Notes: generated by a model from the sequence alone, not told the origin. Positions 28,145 through 37,953 are shown, numbered from the stretch's first letter. The stretch: 64,000 nt of DNA from Vallitaleaceae bacterium 9-2 (GCA_038396585.1 CP121691.1:186001-250000), one strand, 5' to 3'. Made by a program: numbers and translations.

Positions 28145-29008
28145 ATGGGAAAATATAAGATTTTTATTATTGATGATGAACCGATGGTAATCAAAGGGCT
28201 TAAAGAACTTGTTCCCTGGGAGGAAATCAATTGTGAGATTTGTGGCACAGCAAAAAATGGTGTAGAAGGATTACAGTTGATTGGAGAATTAAAGCCGGAT
28301 ATCGTTGTTAGTGATATTCGAATGCCGAAGTTAAATGGATTGCAGATGATTGAAAAGCTAAGGGCGGTAACGAAAGAGACAAAGTTTATTGTATTGACAA
28401 GTTATCGTGAGTTTGACTATGCACAAAAAGCCATTGAACTAGGCGTTATAAAATATTTATTGAAGCCGACGAATATAGAAGATATAAAATCTGCTGTAAT
28501 CGAAGCAATGATGCAATTAGATGATGAGCGTTCCAAGGAAGACGATGTTAAACGCTTAAGGAAAAAATTAATTGAGACCATCAATGTCTTTGATGAAGAA
28601 GCAGTTGAAGAAGCGGTGAATGAGCCGATTAAAAAACAAAAGGACCAGATAACATCCTCAAAAGAGGAAGAAAATGAATCAAGAATTAAGTATTTAGCGG
28701 TTCAAGCAATTAACTATATGAAAGAAAATTATAGCCACAAACTGGATCTTCAAGAAGTTGCAGACCATCTTCTTATTAGCACATGGTATTTGTGCAAAAT
28801 ACTCAAACAGGAACTGGATAATTCTTTTGTGCAGCTGCTTAATGAGATTCGCGTTCAAGAAGCGAAACGGCTTCTTGTTGAGACGCAATATAAGGTTTAT
28901 GAGATAGGAGAGCTTGTAGGATATACAGACACACCGTATTTTACGAAGACTTTTAAAAAGTACACAGGTGTAACTCCTAACCAATATAGAAACACAAATT
29001 ATGTCTAG
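28145..29008 (+). CDS. response regulator with AraC DNA-binding domain (YesN-like)
   Basis: 287 residues. The receiver domain (about 1-122) has the acidic pocket IDDEPM, the phosphoacceptor aspartate in PDIVVSDIRMPKLNG (Asp near 57), and the lysine in YLLKPTN. A charged linker (about 130-180) leads to an AraC-type double helix-turn-helix at about 185-287. It is shorter than typical YesN proteins because it lacks the usual long middle domain. Phosphorylated by the adjacent kinase, it probably activates the importer operon directly downstream. Confidence 0.93.
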   Translation: MGKYKIFIIDDEPMVIKGLKELVPWEEINCEICGTAKNGVEGLQLIGELKPDIVVSDIRMPKLNGLQMIEKLRAVTKETKFIVLTSYREFDYAQKAIELGVIKYLLKPTNIEDIKSAVIEAMMQLDDERSKEDDVKRLRKKLIETINVFDEEAVEEAVNEPIKKQKDQITSSKEEENESRIKYLAVQAINYMKENYSHKLDLQEVADHLLISTWYLCKILKQELDNSFVQLLNEIRVQEAKRLLVETQYKVYEIGELVGYTDTPYFTKTFKKYTGVTPNQYRNTNYV

Positions 29009-29053
29009 GTAATATAAGAATAAGACAATAAAATGGGTATCGATTGGACAAAA

Positions 29054-29069
29054 TTGTGCAATTGTACAA
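29054..29069. promoter_or_regulatory. possible activator site upstream of the second importer
   Basis: A 16-bp imperfect palindrome TTGTGCAATTGTACAA lies 110 bases before the binding-protein gene, in a stretch with several ACAA-G units. A site for the YesN-like regulator is plausible from position only. Confidence 0.3.
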
Positions 29070-29179
29070 GAATAGACAAGAAACAACAAGATTGACTTCT
29101 TAAATATTACCAAATGAAGTGTTAATATATAGGTACAGTAAATGTTACAAAATATTATATCTGTAAAGGGAGGAACACA

Positions 29180-30538
29180 ATGAAAAAACTTTTATCACTA
29201 GTACTTATGGTAGCACTTATGGCATCTTTGTTTGTAGGATGTGGTCCAAAAGAAACGGACACTAGCACAGACGCAGGTAGCTCAAGTGAAGCAACAACAG
29301 ACGATGCAGGCGCAGCAGATGAAACTGAAGACGCAGGCGAAACAGAAGAAGTAGCACAAGACGTAGAACTTCGAGTTGTAACAATGTTTGGTGGTACAGA
29401 CCCATCAACAGAAACATTCGAACAACAAATCAAAGATTTCATGGCAGCAAATCCACATGTAACAATTATTAACGAATCAATGACATCTGTCGGAGATGAG
29501 TATAGAACAGCTGTAAAAACTGACTTCTCAACAGGAAACGAAGCAGACGTTACATTCTTCTACACAGGAGCTGACGTAAAAGGAATTATTGAAAGTAATA
29601 GCGTAGTACCTTTGTCAGAAGTTCGTGAAACATTCCCAGAAGTTGGAACAGCTATTTCAGAAGGTATCCTGGATTCAGTTAGAGAATTTGATGGTGAAGT
29701 ATATGCGTTACCATTAACTGGTTTCTATGAAGGATTATTTATCAACAAAGGACTTTTTGATGAATATGGCCTTGAATACCCAACAACTTGGGAAAACATG
29801 GTTAAAGCGATTGAAGTATTCAACGAAAATGGAATAACTCCATTTGCAGGTCCTGTAGCACAATCACATTACATGATTGAGCACTTCATTCTTGCACAAG
29901 CAGGTGTTACTGAGCACCAAAACATGTTAGACGGCGACGTTCCTCAATCATGGGTTGATGGATTAACACTTATTAAAGACTTCTATGACATGAAAGCGTT
30001 CAGTCCTGATGCGATTTCAATGGAAATCGAAGCAGCACAAAACCTTTTCCGTCAAGAAAAAGCAGCTATGATCTTAGAAGGTTCTTGGTTCATCGGTGGA
30101 TGTGATGAAGCACTTCAAGAGAAAATGACAGTTATTCCAATGCCTACAGCGCCAGGTGGAGCAAAAGATCCTTCATCTATCGTTGCTGGATATTCAAGTG
30201 GATACTATATCTCAAGAAGATCATATGAAGACGAAGCGAAGCAACAAGTTGTTATTGACTTAATCAACTATTTAACATCAGCAGATGCAATTAAAGCGAT
30301 TGCAACAGCAAATGGTGGAACACCAAGTGCGGCTGTAACAGTTGAAGGTCTTTCACAAGTTGCATTAGATGGACATAAGATTGCAGCAGCAGCTAGTGGT
30401 CTTACAATGCCAATCGACTCTCGTTTAAAACCAGAAGCATTTAACTATATTGTTAAAGAAGGTGTTCCATTCATCGCATTTGGTGAAAGAACAGCAGAAG
30501 AAGTTTTAGCAGAAGTTAAAAATATTCAGAATCGTTAA
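29180..30538 (+). CDS. ABC importer sugar-binding lipoprotein
   Basis: The 452-residue family 1 solute-binding protein begins with a lipoprotein signal (MKKLLSL, a hydrophobic core, and LFVGC with the acylated cysteine near residue 21). A long linker rich in Thr, Ser, Asp, Glu and Ala (about 22-60) follows. The mature part fits carbohydrate-binding proteins of class 1 importers. Codon choice is noticeably uniform, suggesting high expression. It is separated from its permeases by a stem-loop, which fits more binding protein than permease. The substrate is inferred to be an N-acetylglucosamine disaccharide from the genes downstream. Confidence 0.9.
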   Translation: MKKLLSLVLMVALMASLFVGCGPKETDTSTDAGSSSEATTDDAGAADETEDAGETEEVAQDVELRVVTMFGGTDPSTETFEQQIKDFMAANPHVTIINESMTSVGDEYRTAVKTDFSTGNEADVTFFYTGADVKGIIESNSVVPLSEVRETFPEVGTAISEGILDSVREFDGEVYALPLTGFYEGLFINKGLFDEYGLEYPTTWENMVKAIEVFNENGITPFAGPVAQSHYMIEHFILAQAGVTEHQNMLDGDVPQSWVDGLTLIKDFYDMKAFSPDAISMEIEAAQNLFRQEKAAMILEGSWFIGGCDEALQEKMTVIPMPTAPGGAKDPSSIVAGYSSGYYISRRSYEDEAKQQVVIDLINYLTSADAIKAIATANGGTPSAAVTVEGLSQVALDGHKIAAAASGLTMPIDSRLKPEAFNYIVKEGVPFIAFGERTAEEVLAEVKNIQNR

Positions 30539-30544
30539 AAAAAC

Positions 30545-30587
30545 TATAGCAGCATATCGATATCTATCGCCGTGCTGCTATATTTAT
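30545..30587 (+). terminator. intercistronic stem-loop, probable partial terminator
   Basis: Stem TATAGCAGCA (30545-30554) with TGCTGCTATA (30573-30582), then TTTATA. The short T-run suggests partial read-through or messenger protection between the binding protein and the permeases. Confidence 0.6.
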
Positions 30588-30626
30588 ACCCAAATAACGC
30601 AATAAACTATAAAAAGAGGTAATAAA

Positions 30627-31496
30627 ATGAAGCTATATGAAAATAAAAAAACAATTTTTCTTTTTTTGTTTCCGGCGTTGCTTTTTATGACAGTGTTCTT
30701 ATTTTATCCATTTTTCATGAATATCATAAAAAGCTTTTATGCATCGGATGGGTACTATAATTCAACATTTATTGGTATTGACAACTATACACGAATGCTG
30801 AACGACAAAACTATGCACGTGGCAGTCAAAAATACATTTATCTTAATGGCATATATCATTATTTTTGAACTTGGTATAGCCCTTATATTAGCAGTACTGG
30901 TTAATGGTATTTCAAAAGGAGATCGTTTCTTCCAAACTGTTTTCTTTTTCCCAATCGTTATTTCTGCAACAGCTATCGGTATGATGTTTAACTTGTTTTA
31001 CGCATATGATGGTGGTCTGTTAAATAATATAATTGTTAACCTTGGCGGAGAGCCCAAAGTGTGGAAAACGGTTGAAACAGCTCTGGAAATTATTGCCGTC
31101 CCGACCGTTTGGCAGTATGTCGGTTTCTATTTTGTCCTTATGCTAACAGCGATTAAGCAAATTCCAAAGTCATTATATGAATCAGCCATGCTAGATGGAG
31201 TGACAGGGTTTAAAAAATTGATTTATATCACTATTCCACTGATTCGAAATGTTCTGATTACATGTCTTGTATTGGCAATTACAGGAACCTTAAAAGTATT
31301 TGACCTTGTTCTTGTCATTACCAATGGGGGCCCAATGAACTCGTCGCAGGTTCTGGGATTATATATGTATCAAAAGACATTCATTGATGAAGCCTTTGGC
31401 TATGGCGCTTCCATTTCAGTTGTTATCGTTGTCATCGGATTAGGTGTTTCATTCATAGTGAATCGAATATTTAGACAGGAAGAATTTACGTATTAA
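30627..31496 (+). CDS. ABC sugar importer permease, MalF/UgpA type
   Basis: A 289-residue inner-membrane permease with six spans. Its EAA loop appears as ESAMLDGVTGFKKLIYITIPLIRNVLI (about residues 188-214). TNGGPMNSSQVLGLYMYQKTF after the loop is typical for sugar permeases of this type. It precedes the partner permease by 17 bases. No ATPase gene is nearby, so a shared ATPase elsewhere is expected. Confidence 0.92.
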   Translation: MKLYENKKTIFLFLFPALLFMTVFLFYPFFMNIIKSFYASDGYYNSTFIGIDNYTRMLNDKTMHVAVKNTFILMAYIIIFELGIALILAVLVNGISKGDRFFQTVFFFPIVISATAIGMMFNLFYAYDGGLLNNIIVNLGGEPKVWKTVETALEIIAVPTVWQYVGFYFVLMLTAIKQIPKSLYESAMLDGVTGFKKLIYITIPLIRNVLITCLVLAITGTLKVFDLVLVITNGGPMNSSQVLGLYMYQKTFIDEAFGYGASISVVIVVIGLGVSFIVNRIFRQEEFTY

Positions 31497-31513
31497 GAGA
31501 AAAGAGGATTAAC

Positions 31514-32338
31514 ATGAAGAAAAGTAGAATTTTGTCAAAAATTATGTATATCGTTCTAGCTTTTTGGGCGTTGACAACAATCTATCCACTTGTTTGGGTT
31601 ATAATCAACTCATTCAAAGATACACAAGAGATTGTTATGAATTCATTTTCGCTTCCCCAACGCTTTTTTTTAGAGAACTATCAAATAGCACTTGAAAACA
31701 ATATACTTCAAGGATATGCAAACTCGCTTATTATTTCTGTAACGGTTGTATTTTTTGTATTACTGTTTGGATCTTTAGCAGCATATACATTGGCACGTTT
31801 TCGATTTAAAAGCAAGATGGTTATACAAGGGTTGGTTATATCATCACTGATGATTCCTATCTTTGCAACAATCGTACCTGTATTTGGAATTCTGTTAAAA
31901 ATGAATTTGTTTAATAACTATTTGGGGCTTATCCTTCCACAGATTGCTGGAAACTTAGCTTTTACAATTTCAACGTTGGCAGCATATATGACAACGATTC
32001 CGATTGAGATGGAAGAAGCAGCATTTATAGAAGGATGTTCAGCGTATCAGGTTTTCAAAAAGATAGTACTACCGATTACAAAACCATCATTAGCAGCTGT
32101 AGGAATATTCGTTTTCTTATGGTCATACAATGATTTGTTCTCGGCACTTATTATTCTTCGTACACGTGACAAAATGCCGATTAACGTATTGCTTACGGAC
32201 ATTAGTTCACAATATGGAACGGATTACGGATTAATGGCAGCGGTTATTGCAATTATCGTTGTTCCAATTGTAACTGTATATATCTTTGCACAACAATTTA
32301 TTATCGAAGGTATGACCTCCGGAGCAGTGAAAGGCTAG
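31514..32338 (+). CDS. ABC sugar importer permease, MalG/UgpE type
   Basis: 274 residues with six spans. The EAA loop is MEEAAFIEGCSAYQVFKKIVLPITKPSLAAVGIF (about 156-189), and the C-terminus FIIEGMTSGAVKG is the usual ending of this permease class. It forms the channel with the preceding permease. Nine bases separate it from the phosphohexomutase gene, so the importer and the catabolic genes form one transcription unit. Confidence 0.92.
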   Translation: MKKSRILSKIMYIVLAFWALTTIYPLVWVIINSFKDTQEIVMNSFSLPQRFFLENYQIALENNILQGYANSLIISVTVVFFVLLFGSLAAYTLARFRFKSKMVIQGLVISSLMIPIFATIVPVFGILLKMNLFNNYLGLILPQIAGNLAFTISTLAAYMTTIPIEMEEAAFIEGCSAYQVFKKIVLPITKPSLAAVGIFVFLWSYNDLFSALIILRTRDKMPINVLLTDISSQYGTDYGLMAAVIAIIVVPIVTVYIFAQQFIIEGMTSGAVKG

Positions 32339-32346
32339 GTGAGAAC

Positions 32347-33759
32347 ATGATTAAATTTGGAACAGGTGGCTGGAGAGCCATCATAGGTGATGAGTTCACA
32401 CGTGAAAATGTTATTCGCATTGCACAAGCTGTTGTAGAGATGATGAAAGATGAAGAGGTGGCAGCACCGGGTATCGTTATCGGCTATGATCGACGGTTTT
32501 TATCAAGACGAGCTGCGCATTGGCTTAGTGAAGTCTTTGCAGGAAACGATATTCGTGTATGGTTAGTTGATACAGAGGCGCCAACGCCAATTATTATGTA
32601 TGCAGTTGAAAAATATGAATGTGCATATGGAATGGCGGTAACAGCGAGTCATAACCCAGCAGAATATAATGGGATAAAAGTCTTTGTTCGTGAAGGACGT
32701 GACTCAGATGTAACGGTTACAGACCGTATCGAAATGAAAGCTAACAGTATAAATAAAGAAGAGGTAAAAACGCTCATCTATGAAGAGGGGCTTAGTGAAG
32801 GAAAAATACAATTAATCAGTCCGTTTAATGATTATATAGATACGATTCTTAGTATGCTTAATGTTGAAGCGATTCGTAACAAACATTTGAAGATTCTTCT
32901 TGATCCAATGTTTGGTGTATCAAAAACATCATTACAGACCATTTTAATGTCTGCACGTTGTGATGTAGATGTGATTCATGACCGACATGACACTATGTTT
33001 GGTGGACGATTGCCATCGCCAAGTGCTCAAACATTAACGCGATTAAGTGATTTTGTTGTCGAAAAAAAATACGACCTTGGTATTGGAACCGATGGAGATG
33101 CTGACCGTTTAGGTATTATTGACGAAACGGGAGAGTTTATTCATCCTAATAAGATTATGGCGTTACTCTATAATTACCTTCTTGAGTATAAACATTGGGA
33201 AGGTGGCGTCGTACGTAATATTGCAACGACGCATCTACTGGATGCCATTGCCAAAAAACATGGACAAATGTGCTATGAAGTGCCTGTTGGATTTAAATAT
33301 GTATCAGCAAAAATGCAGGAGACAGATGCTATCATTGGTGGAGAAAGTAGTGGTGGTTTAACTCTTAAAGGGCATGTCAATGGAAAAGACGGGATTTTTG
33401 CTGCAGGTTTACTTGTAGAGATGATCTCTGTGACAGGAAAACGTCTAGGCGAAATGCTTAAAGTTATTGAAGATACTTATGGCTCTTTTGAGATGACAGA
33501 AGCCAACTTAGAGTTTCACCCGAAGGAGAAAAATCGCTTGTTAAACTTATTATATGAAGAAAGAAGCGTGCCTGACTTTGGGAAAGTGATTGATCATATT
33601 AGCTATGATGATGGTGTTAAAGTATACTTTGAAGATGGTGGATGGATTATTGCCAGATTTTCAGGAACAGAACCATTGCTTCGAATCTTTGCAGAAGATT
33701 CAAGTGTGGATATAGCAAATACATACATACAAAAAATGAAGGAGTTTTTGGAGATATAG
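32347..33759 (+). CDS. phosphohexomutase (phosphoglucomutase/phosphomannomutase family)
   Basis: A 470-residue alpha-D-phosphohexomutase. The phosphoserine loop is TASHNPAEYNGIK (about 98-110), the metal loop GTDGDADRLG (about 246-255), the sugar-binding loop GGESSGG (about 334-340), and the C-terminal phosphate-binding loop RFSGTEPLLRI (about 438-448). All four are intact. In this operon, between an importer and a GH94 phosphorylase, the likely reaction is conversion of GlcNAc-1-phosphate to GlcNAc-6-phosphate, feeding NagA. Glucose or mannose phosphates are equally possible from sequence alone. Confidence 0.9.
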   Translation: MIKFGTGGWRAIIGDEFTRENVIRIAQAVVEMMKDEEVAAPGIVIGYDRRFLSRRAAHWLSEVFAGNDIRVWLVDTEAPTPIIMYAVEKYECAYGMAVTASHNPAEYNGIKVFVREGRDSDVTVTDRIEMKANSINKEEVKTLIYEEGLSEGKIQLISPFNDYIDTILSMLNVEAIRNKHLKILLDPMFGVSKTSLQTILMSARCDVDVIHDRHDTMFGGRLPSPSAQTLTRLSDFVVEKKYDLGIGTDGDADRLGIIDETGEFIHPNKIMALLYNYLLEYKHWEGGVVRNIATTHLLDAIAKKHGQMCYEVPVGFKYVSAKMQETDAIIGGESSGGLTLKGHVNGKDGIFAAGLLVEMISVTGKRLGEMLKVIEDTYGSFEMTEANLEFHPKEKNRLLNLLYEERSVPDFGKVIDHISYDDGVKVYFEDGGWIIARFSGTEPLLRIFAEDSSVDIANTYIQKMKEFLEI

Positions 33760-33768
33760 GAGGCATAT

Positions 33769-35346
33769 ATGTTTATTGCAGATCAAGTATTTGAAAAAAT
33801 GACATTGAAAGAAAAAATTGCTCAGATGTTTCTTCAATACTATCAAGGATATGACAAGATGCCGGAAAAATTTGTTGAAATGAATCGTAAGGACCAATTG
33901 GGCGGATTCATTTTTTTTTCTGGCAACAATGTCAAGAGTCTAAGTCAGTTAAAGAAAATGACTGAAGAAATCAACAGCCATGTTACTGAGAGCAAACATC
34001 AAATTCCGTTTTGGCTAACCATTGACCAAGAAGGAGGACAACTAACAGCAATCTTTAACGAAACAACAATTTTTCCAGGTAATATGACGTTAGGTTTTGC
34101 TAATGATAAAACCTTGGCATATCAACAAGGACGTTATGTTGCGAGAGAATTACGCTACGCCGGAATTAATCTATGCTATGCACCGGTTTTAGATGTAGAT
34201 TATGATGCGAAAAATGGTGTGAGCATTGTCGATAACCGTAGATATTCAACAGAGCCACAAGTGGTTGCGGATATGGGAACAGCTTATATAGAAGGAATGC
34301 AAGAAGAAGCGATATTTGCCTGTGGAAAACATTTCCCAGGAATGCGTATTACAGAAGTTGATACACATTTTCAGGTGGATAGAAACCCAGAGTCAATGCA
34401 GCGCTTGGAGAACGTTGAGATTTTACCGTTTAAACAGGCGATTGAAAATGGTTTAAGTTGTATTATGACACACCATGGGATTTTTGAAGCCATGGATCCA
34501 GAACTACCTGCGTCGCTATCGCCTAAGGTTGTAGGCTATCTACGAGAACAACTTGGTTTCAAAGGATTAGTGGTGACCGATGATTTAGTGATGAAAGCGA
34601 TTCTTAATGAATATGGAGAAAAAGAATCTATCAAATTAGCCATTAATGCAGGTTCAGACCTTATTATATCCACATGTGCATGTGATTGGTTTGTTGATTA
34701 TGTGTATACATGTGTTGAAAATGGCGAGATTAGTGAAGAACGAATCAATGATTCGGTATATCGTATATTAAAGGCAAAAGAAGCCTTAACCCATGAACAA
34801 GCAAAGCCAGAGCATGATATCAAAGAAATTGATGCAGCGCAAGGAAAAAAATTATCAAAAGATATTGCGCAAAAAGGCATTATTCTTCACAAAGGAACAC
34901 AGGAAGAGCTTCCAGTAGATATTCAAGGTAAAAAAGTGGGGATTGTTTTTGGAAATCCGGCACGACTTGTAATGAGTGATGCCACGAATCTGTATGATAT
35001 ATCACTAAAAGACATATTAAATAGAGTCACAGGACATCAAGAAATCAAAGAGGCAATTATGCCTTGGAATCCAACGGATGAAGAGATAATTAGTTTAGCA
35101 GATGTGGGAATTATCTCAGATGTTATTGTATTTAGTACAGTTAATGCATATCGTTTTACCCGTCAGCTAGATGTGTTAAAAGAAATCCGTAAATATTGTC
35201 CAAATAAACCTATTATTGCAATTGCTTCAAGAAGTCCGATGGATGCAGAACATCTAAGTGAGTATGCGGATATTGTCATTAAGACAGGGGGCATTATCGA
35301 GAGCACGTTTGAAGCTGTATTTGAAAAAGTGTTTAAAGGCAGGTAA
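33769..35346 (+). CDS. GH3 beta-N-acetylglucosaminidase, NagZ/Nag3-like
   Basis: 525 residues without a signal peptide, so cytoplasmic. The GH3 barrel (about 1-345) carries the substrate loop FWLTIDQEGGQL (about 82-93), the NagZ-type general acid/base dyad in KHFPGMRITEVDTHF (Asp-Thr-His, about 185-199), and the nucleophile aspartate in GLVVTDDLVM (about 267-276). A second alpha/beta domain fills the C-terminal third. The segment usually reading PGHGDT is replaced by PGMRIT. Some enzymes of this type act as phosphorylases, so hydrolysis or phosphorolysis of GlcNAc glycosides is possible. Strong taggagg ribosome site. Confidence 0.87.
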   Translation: MFIADQVFEKMTLKEKIAQMFLQYYQGYDKMPEKFVEMNRKDQLGGFIFFSGNNVKSLSQLKKMTEEINSHVTESKHQIPFWLTIDQEGGQLTAIFNETTIFPGNMTLGFANDKTLAYQQGRYVARELRYAGINLCYAPVLDVDYDAKNGVSIVDNRRYSTEPQVVADMGTAYIEGMQEEAIFACGKHFPGMRITEVDTHFQVDRNPESMQRLENVEILPFKQAIENGLSCIMTHHGIFEAMDPELPASLSPKVVGYLREQLGFKGLVVTDDLVMKAILNEYGEKESIKLAINAGSDLIISTCACDWFVDYVYTCVENGEISEERINDSVYRILKAKEALTHEQAKPEHDIKEIDAAQGKKLSKDIAQKGIILHKGTQEELPVDIQGKKVGIVFGNPARLVMSDATNLYDISLKDILNRVTGHQEIKEAIMPWNPTDEEIISLADVGIISDVIVFSTVNAYRFTRQLDVLKEIRKYCPNKPIIAIASRSPMDAEHLSEYADIVIKTGGIIESTFEAVFEKVFKGR

Positions 35347-35352
35347 TCCATA

Positions 35353-37917
35353 ATGAAAAAAAATGTAGAAAAGTATTTACGTATGTATCATGAAATTATG
35401 TCAGGCGACAGTGTGCTTTGTGAAGGTAAGATTCCGGGGGGGTATTTTATTGATAGAGATATAATGATGTTGCCAACAGATACAGGTGATACAAGATATC
35501 CATATGGAGCGGACGGATTTAACTATTGGACCTATGGATCTGGCTATATCCATTGTAATGAAGGGTTGTTTTCTCCTTTTTTACGTGCAAGTGAAGGAGC
35601 AGAACCAAAAATTGCTTTTTTTGCAGGCATACAAGGTGAAAACCACAAGTTCTCTTGTTTGTCAGTTCCCATTATGCAACAAGAGCCTCAAGAGCTTGTT
35701 CGCTTTACCGTATTTAGTAAAGATAAGACATACTATATTACAGATACGGATAAGCTGACAACGGCATTAATTACTTATGTTAAAGGTCGAAAAATTTATT
35801 ATAAGTTGATGTTGATGAACAAAACGGGACAGCCGTTGACTGTTTTTTCGAGTGCTTACTTCAATCCTTTTTTGAAAAATGCATTGGTTGAAAATTCAAC
35901 AGACCGATGGTTTAGACAAGTACGTTATCATGAAGATCAACAATTAGGCTACTTTAATATTGAGACATATGAAGAGCGTGATAGGGATTCAATGGCAACG
36001 AACTATGGAGTTATTTATACCGATGTAGATAAACCTGAAAAGGTATTAAGTGCAAGTCACACGACATCGCGTTATCAGTACGTTGGCGGGGCGAGATCTT
36101 CCTTGCATACGGCGAAAGTGTTTCAAGAGGAAGCGTTGGCAGATAATGTTCATGCGACGTCATTTACTGAAACAGGAATTTGTGGAGATTTTATAACATA
36201 CCGTCTTGAGGATACGATTGAATATCATGTGGAGATGCGTTATGCGCGAACAGATGAAGAGTTTGCTGCATTGACACACACTCAAGTGCAAGAAAAACCA
36301 TCAGAAGTAAAAGAGCAGTTCTTAGCACAAGTTGATGGTGGTAGAGATATTAATTCGGCAATTATGAATGGCTTTTTACATCATTTAAAAGAACAAGTAA
36401 CATTTTGTTCTGAGATTAAAGGGTATATACAATTATCACATTTTTCTTTGATTGGAATTCGTGATATTTTCCAGGCGCTTGAAGGGTATCTATACTATGA
36501 GCCGGAAAAAGCAAAAAATAAAATGTTGGAAGCACTTGATTTTACAAGTCTAACAGGACAGCTTCCCCGTCAATATTCTTTGCCGGAGCATGAGAACAGT
36601 TTGCCGGCAATGGATTTACGTCCATTTATTGACCAAGGTGTATGGGTTGTCTCAACGATTATGACCTATCTGAGATTTACTAATGATTGGTCGCTCTTAA
36701 ACGAGCAATGTGGGTACTATGATTTTGTTGATGTACATAAGCACATAGCTAAAAAGAACGATGTCAAGGAATCTGTACTTATGCACTTGGTGCGTATTAT
36801 GGAATATCTTCTTGAAAATCGTGACCATGAACATACAAAATGTGTCTTAGCTCTATATGGTGACTGGAATGATGCGCTTGATGGACTGGGACGAAGCCAA
36901 GACCCGAACAAAGAGTATGGAACAGGCGTCTCTGTTATGGCAACGTTACAAGTGTATCAAAATCTCTGTGAAATGCTGGAAATAATGGGATATCTTAAGG
37001 ATAAACCAGAATATAGCCATTTGTATGAGATTTTGCACGAACGAGAAGAAGGCTATCAGAAGGCAAAAGAAGAAATTATTGAAGGATTGCTTGCGCATGC
37101 AATCGATGGCGACCACATTATCCACGGTTGGGGCGACCAAAAATCATATCTAGTAGGTAGTCGCAATGATCCTGATGGAGTGGCGCGTGATGGTTTGACA
37201 AGTCAAGCGTTTTGGATTCTTTCAGAGTTCATGAAAATTGATGCGAATTATCCAAAGCATCGAGAATATATTTTAAAAGCGTATGAACGTTTAGACTCAA
37301 AATATGGCTATAAAACATTTGAACCGTACTTTGAAAAAGGCGTTAAAGGTGTTGGACGAATACCAAATCTTCCAAAAGGAACTGCGGAAAATGGCGCAAC
37401 CTATATTCACGCGAGTATGTTTGGTGCGATGAGTTTGTTTGCGATTGGAGAAGGAAAGCAAGCTTGGGATCAACTTGAAAAGCTACTTCCATTTACGCAT
37501 GATACAGTTTCAGTGTCTCCATTTGTTGTTCCAAACTCCTATGGAGATAATGAGGAGTTCCATATTGATGGAGAATCAATGCAAGATTGGCAAACAGGAA
37601 GTTCGAACGTACTTTTTAAATTATTGGTGCGCTTTGTATATGGATTCGAGCCAACCTTAGGTGGACTAAAAATTCAGCCAAGCCGCTATCAATATTTTGA
37701 TAAACTATCACTTAAGATTAATTATCTAGGAAAGAAAATTCATCTTAAGTACTCGGGAAAAGCCAAAGAAGAAGCAACAAACCGAGAGTTCAAAATGAAT
37801 GGAGAAGTACATAAAGGCAATGTAGACCCATATATGCAAATGGAGACATTGTTCATTCCGGATGAATGGATACAACGATCCAATGATGAGATTCTTATAG
37901 AAGTCATTGATAGATAA
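35353..37917 (+). CDS. GH94 glycoside phosphorylase, chitobiose phosphorylase-like
   Basis: The 854-residue protein is of GH94 type: an N-terminal beta-sandwich (about 1-300), a helical linker and an (alpha/alpha)6 barrel. The catalytic-acid motif is ALYGDWNDALDG (about residues 498-509), and GTAENGATYIHASMF (about 676-690) is the phosphate-side loop. There is no signal peptide. GH94 enzymes split beta-linked disaccharides with phosphate to give a sugar 1-phosphate. With NagA, NagB, a phosphohexomutase and a GlcNAc-type GH3 beside it, N,N'-diacetylchitobiose is the likeliest substrate, but cellobiose-type activity cannot be excluded. The ribosome site is weak and the gene starts seven bases after the GH3 stop. 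Confidence 0.82.
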   Translation: MKKNVEKYLRMYHEIMSGDSVLCEGKIPGGYFIDRDIMMLPTDTGDTRYPYGADGFNYWTYGSGYIHCNEGLFSPFLRASEGAEPKIAFFAGIQGENHKFSCLSVPIMQQEPQELVRFTVFSKDKTYYITDTDKLTTALITYVKGRKIYYKLMLMNKTGQPLTVFSSAYFNPFLKNALVENSTDRWFRQVRYHEDQQLGYFNIETYEERDRDSMATNYGVIYTDVDKPEKVLSASHTTSRYQYVGGARSSLHTAKVFQEEALADNVHATSFTETGICGDFITYRLEDTIEYHVEMRYARTDEEFAALTHTQVQEKPSEVKEQFLAQVDGGRDINSAIMNGFLHHLKEQVTFCSEIKGYIQLSHFSLIGIRDIFQALEGYLYYEPEKAKNKMLEALDFTSLTGQLPRQYSLPEHENSLPAMDLRPFIDQGVWVVSTIMTYLRFTNDWSLLNEQCGYYDFVDVHKHIAKKNDVKESVLMHLVRIMEYLLENRDHEHTKCVLALYGDWNDALDGLGRSQDPNKEYGTGVSVMATLQVYQNLCEMLEIMGYLKDKPEYSHLYEILHEREEGYQKAKEEIIEGLLAHAIDGDHIIHGWGDQKSYLVGSRNDPDGVARDGLTSQAFWILSEFMKIDANYPKHREYILKAYERLDSKYGYKTFEPYFEKGVKGVGRIPNLPKGTAENGATYIHASMFGAMSLFAIGEGKQAWDQLEKLLPFTHDTVSVSPFVVPNSYGDNEEFHIDGESMQDWQTGSSNVLFKLLVRFVYGFEPTLGGLKIQPSRYQYFDKLSLKINYLGKKIHLKYSGKAKEEATNREFKMNGEVHKGNVDPYMQMETLFIPDEWIQRSNDEILIEVIDR

Positions 37918-37924
37918 AAGAGGA

Positions 37925-37953
37925 TTGACAAGAGAAATATCCCATGATATATT
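37925..37953 (+). promoter_or_regulatory. sigma-A promoter of the ROK regulator gene
   Basis: TTGACA (37925-37930), a 17-base spacer and TATATT (37948-37953), with TG at 37945-37946 (extended -10). The operator-like site begins directly after the -10 box, where a repressor would block transcription. Confidence 0.75.

Noticed and set aside
29281-29360. Low-complexity repeat-like coding stretch rich in Ala, Asp, Glu and Thr
   Set aside because: It is the normal flexible linker after the lipobox of a binding protein, not a repeat element.
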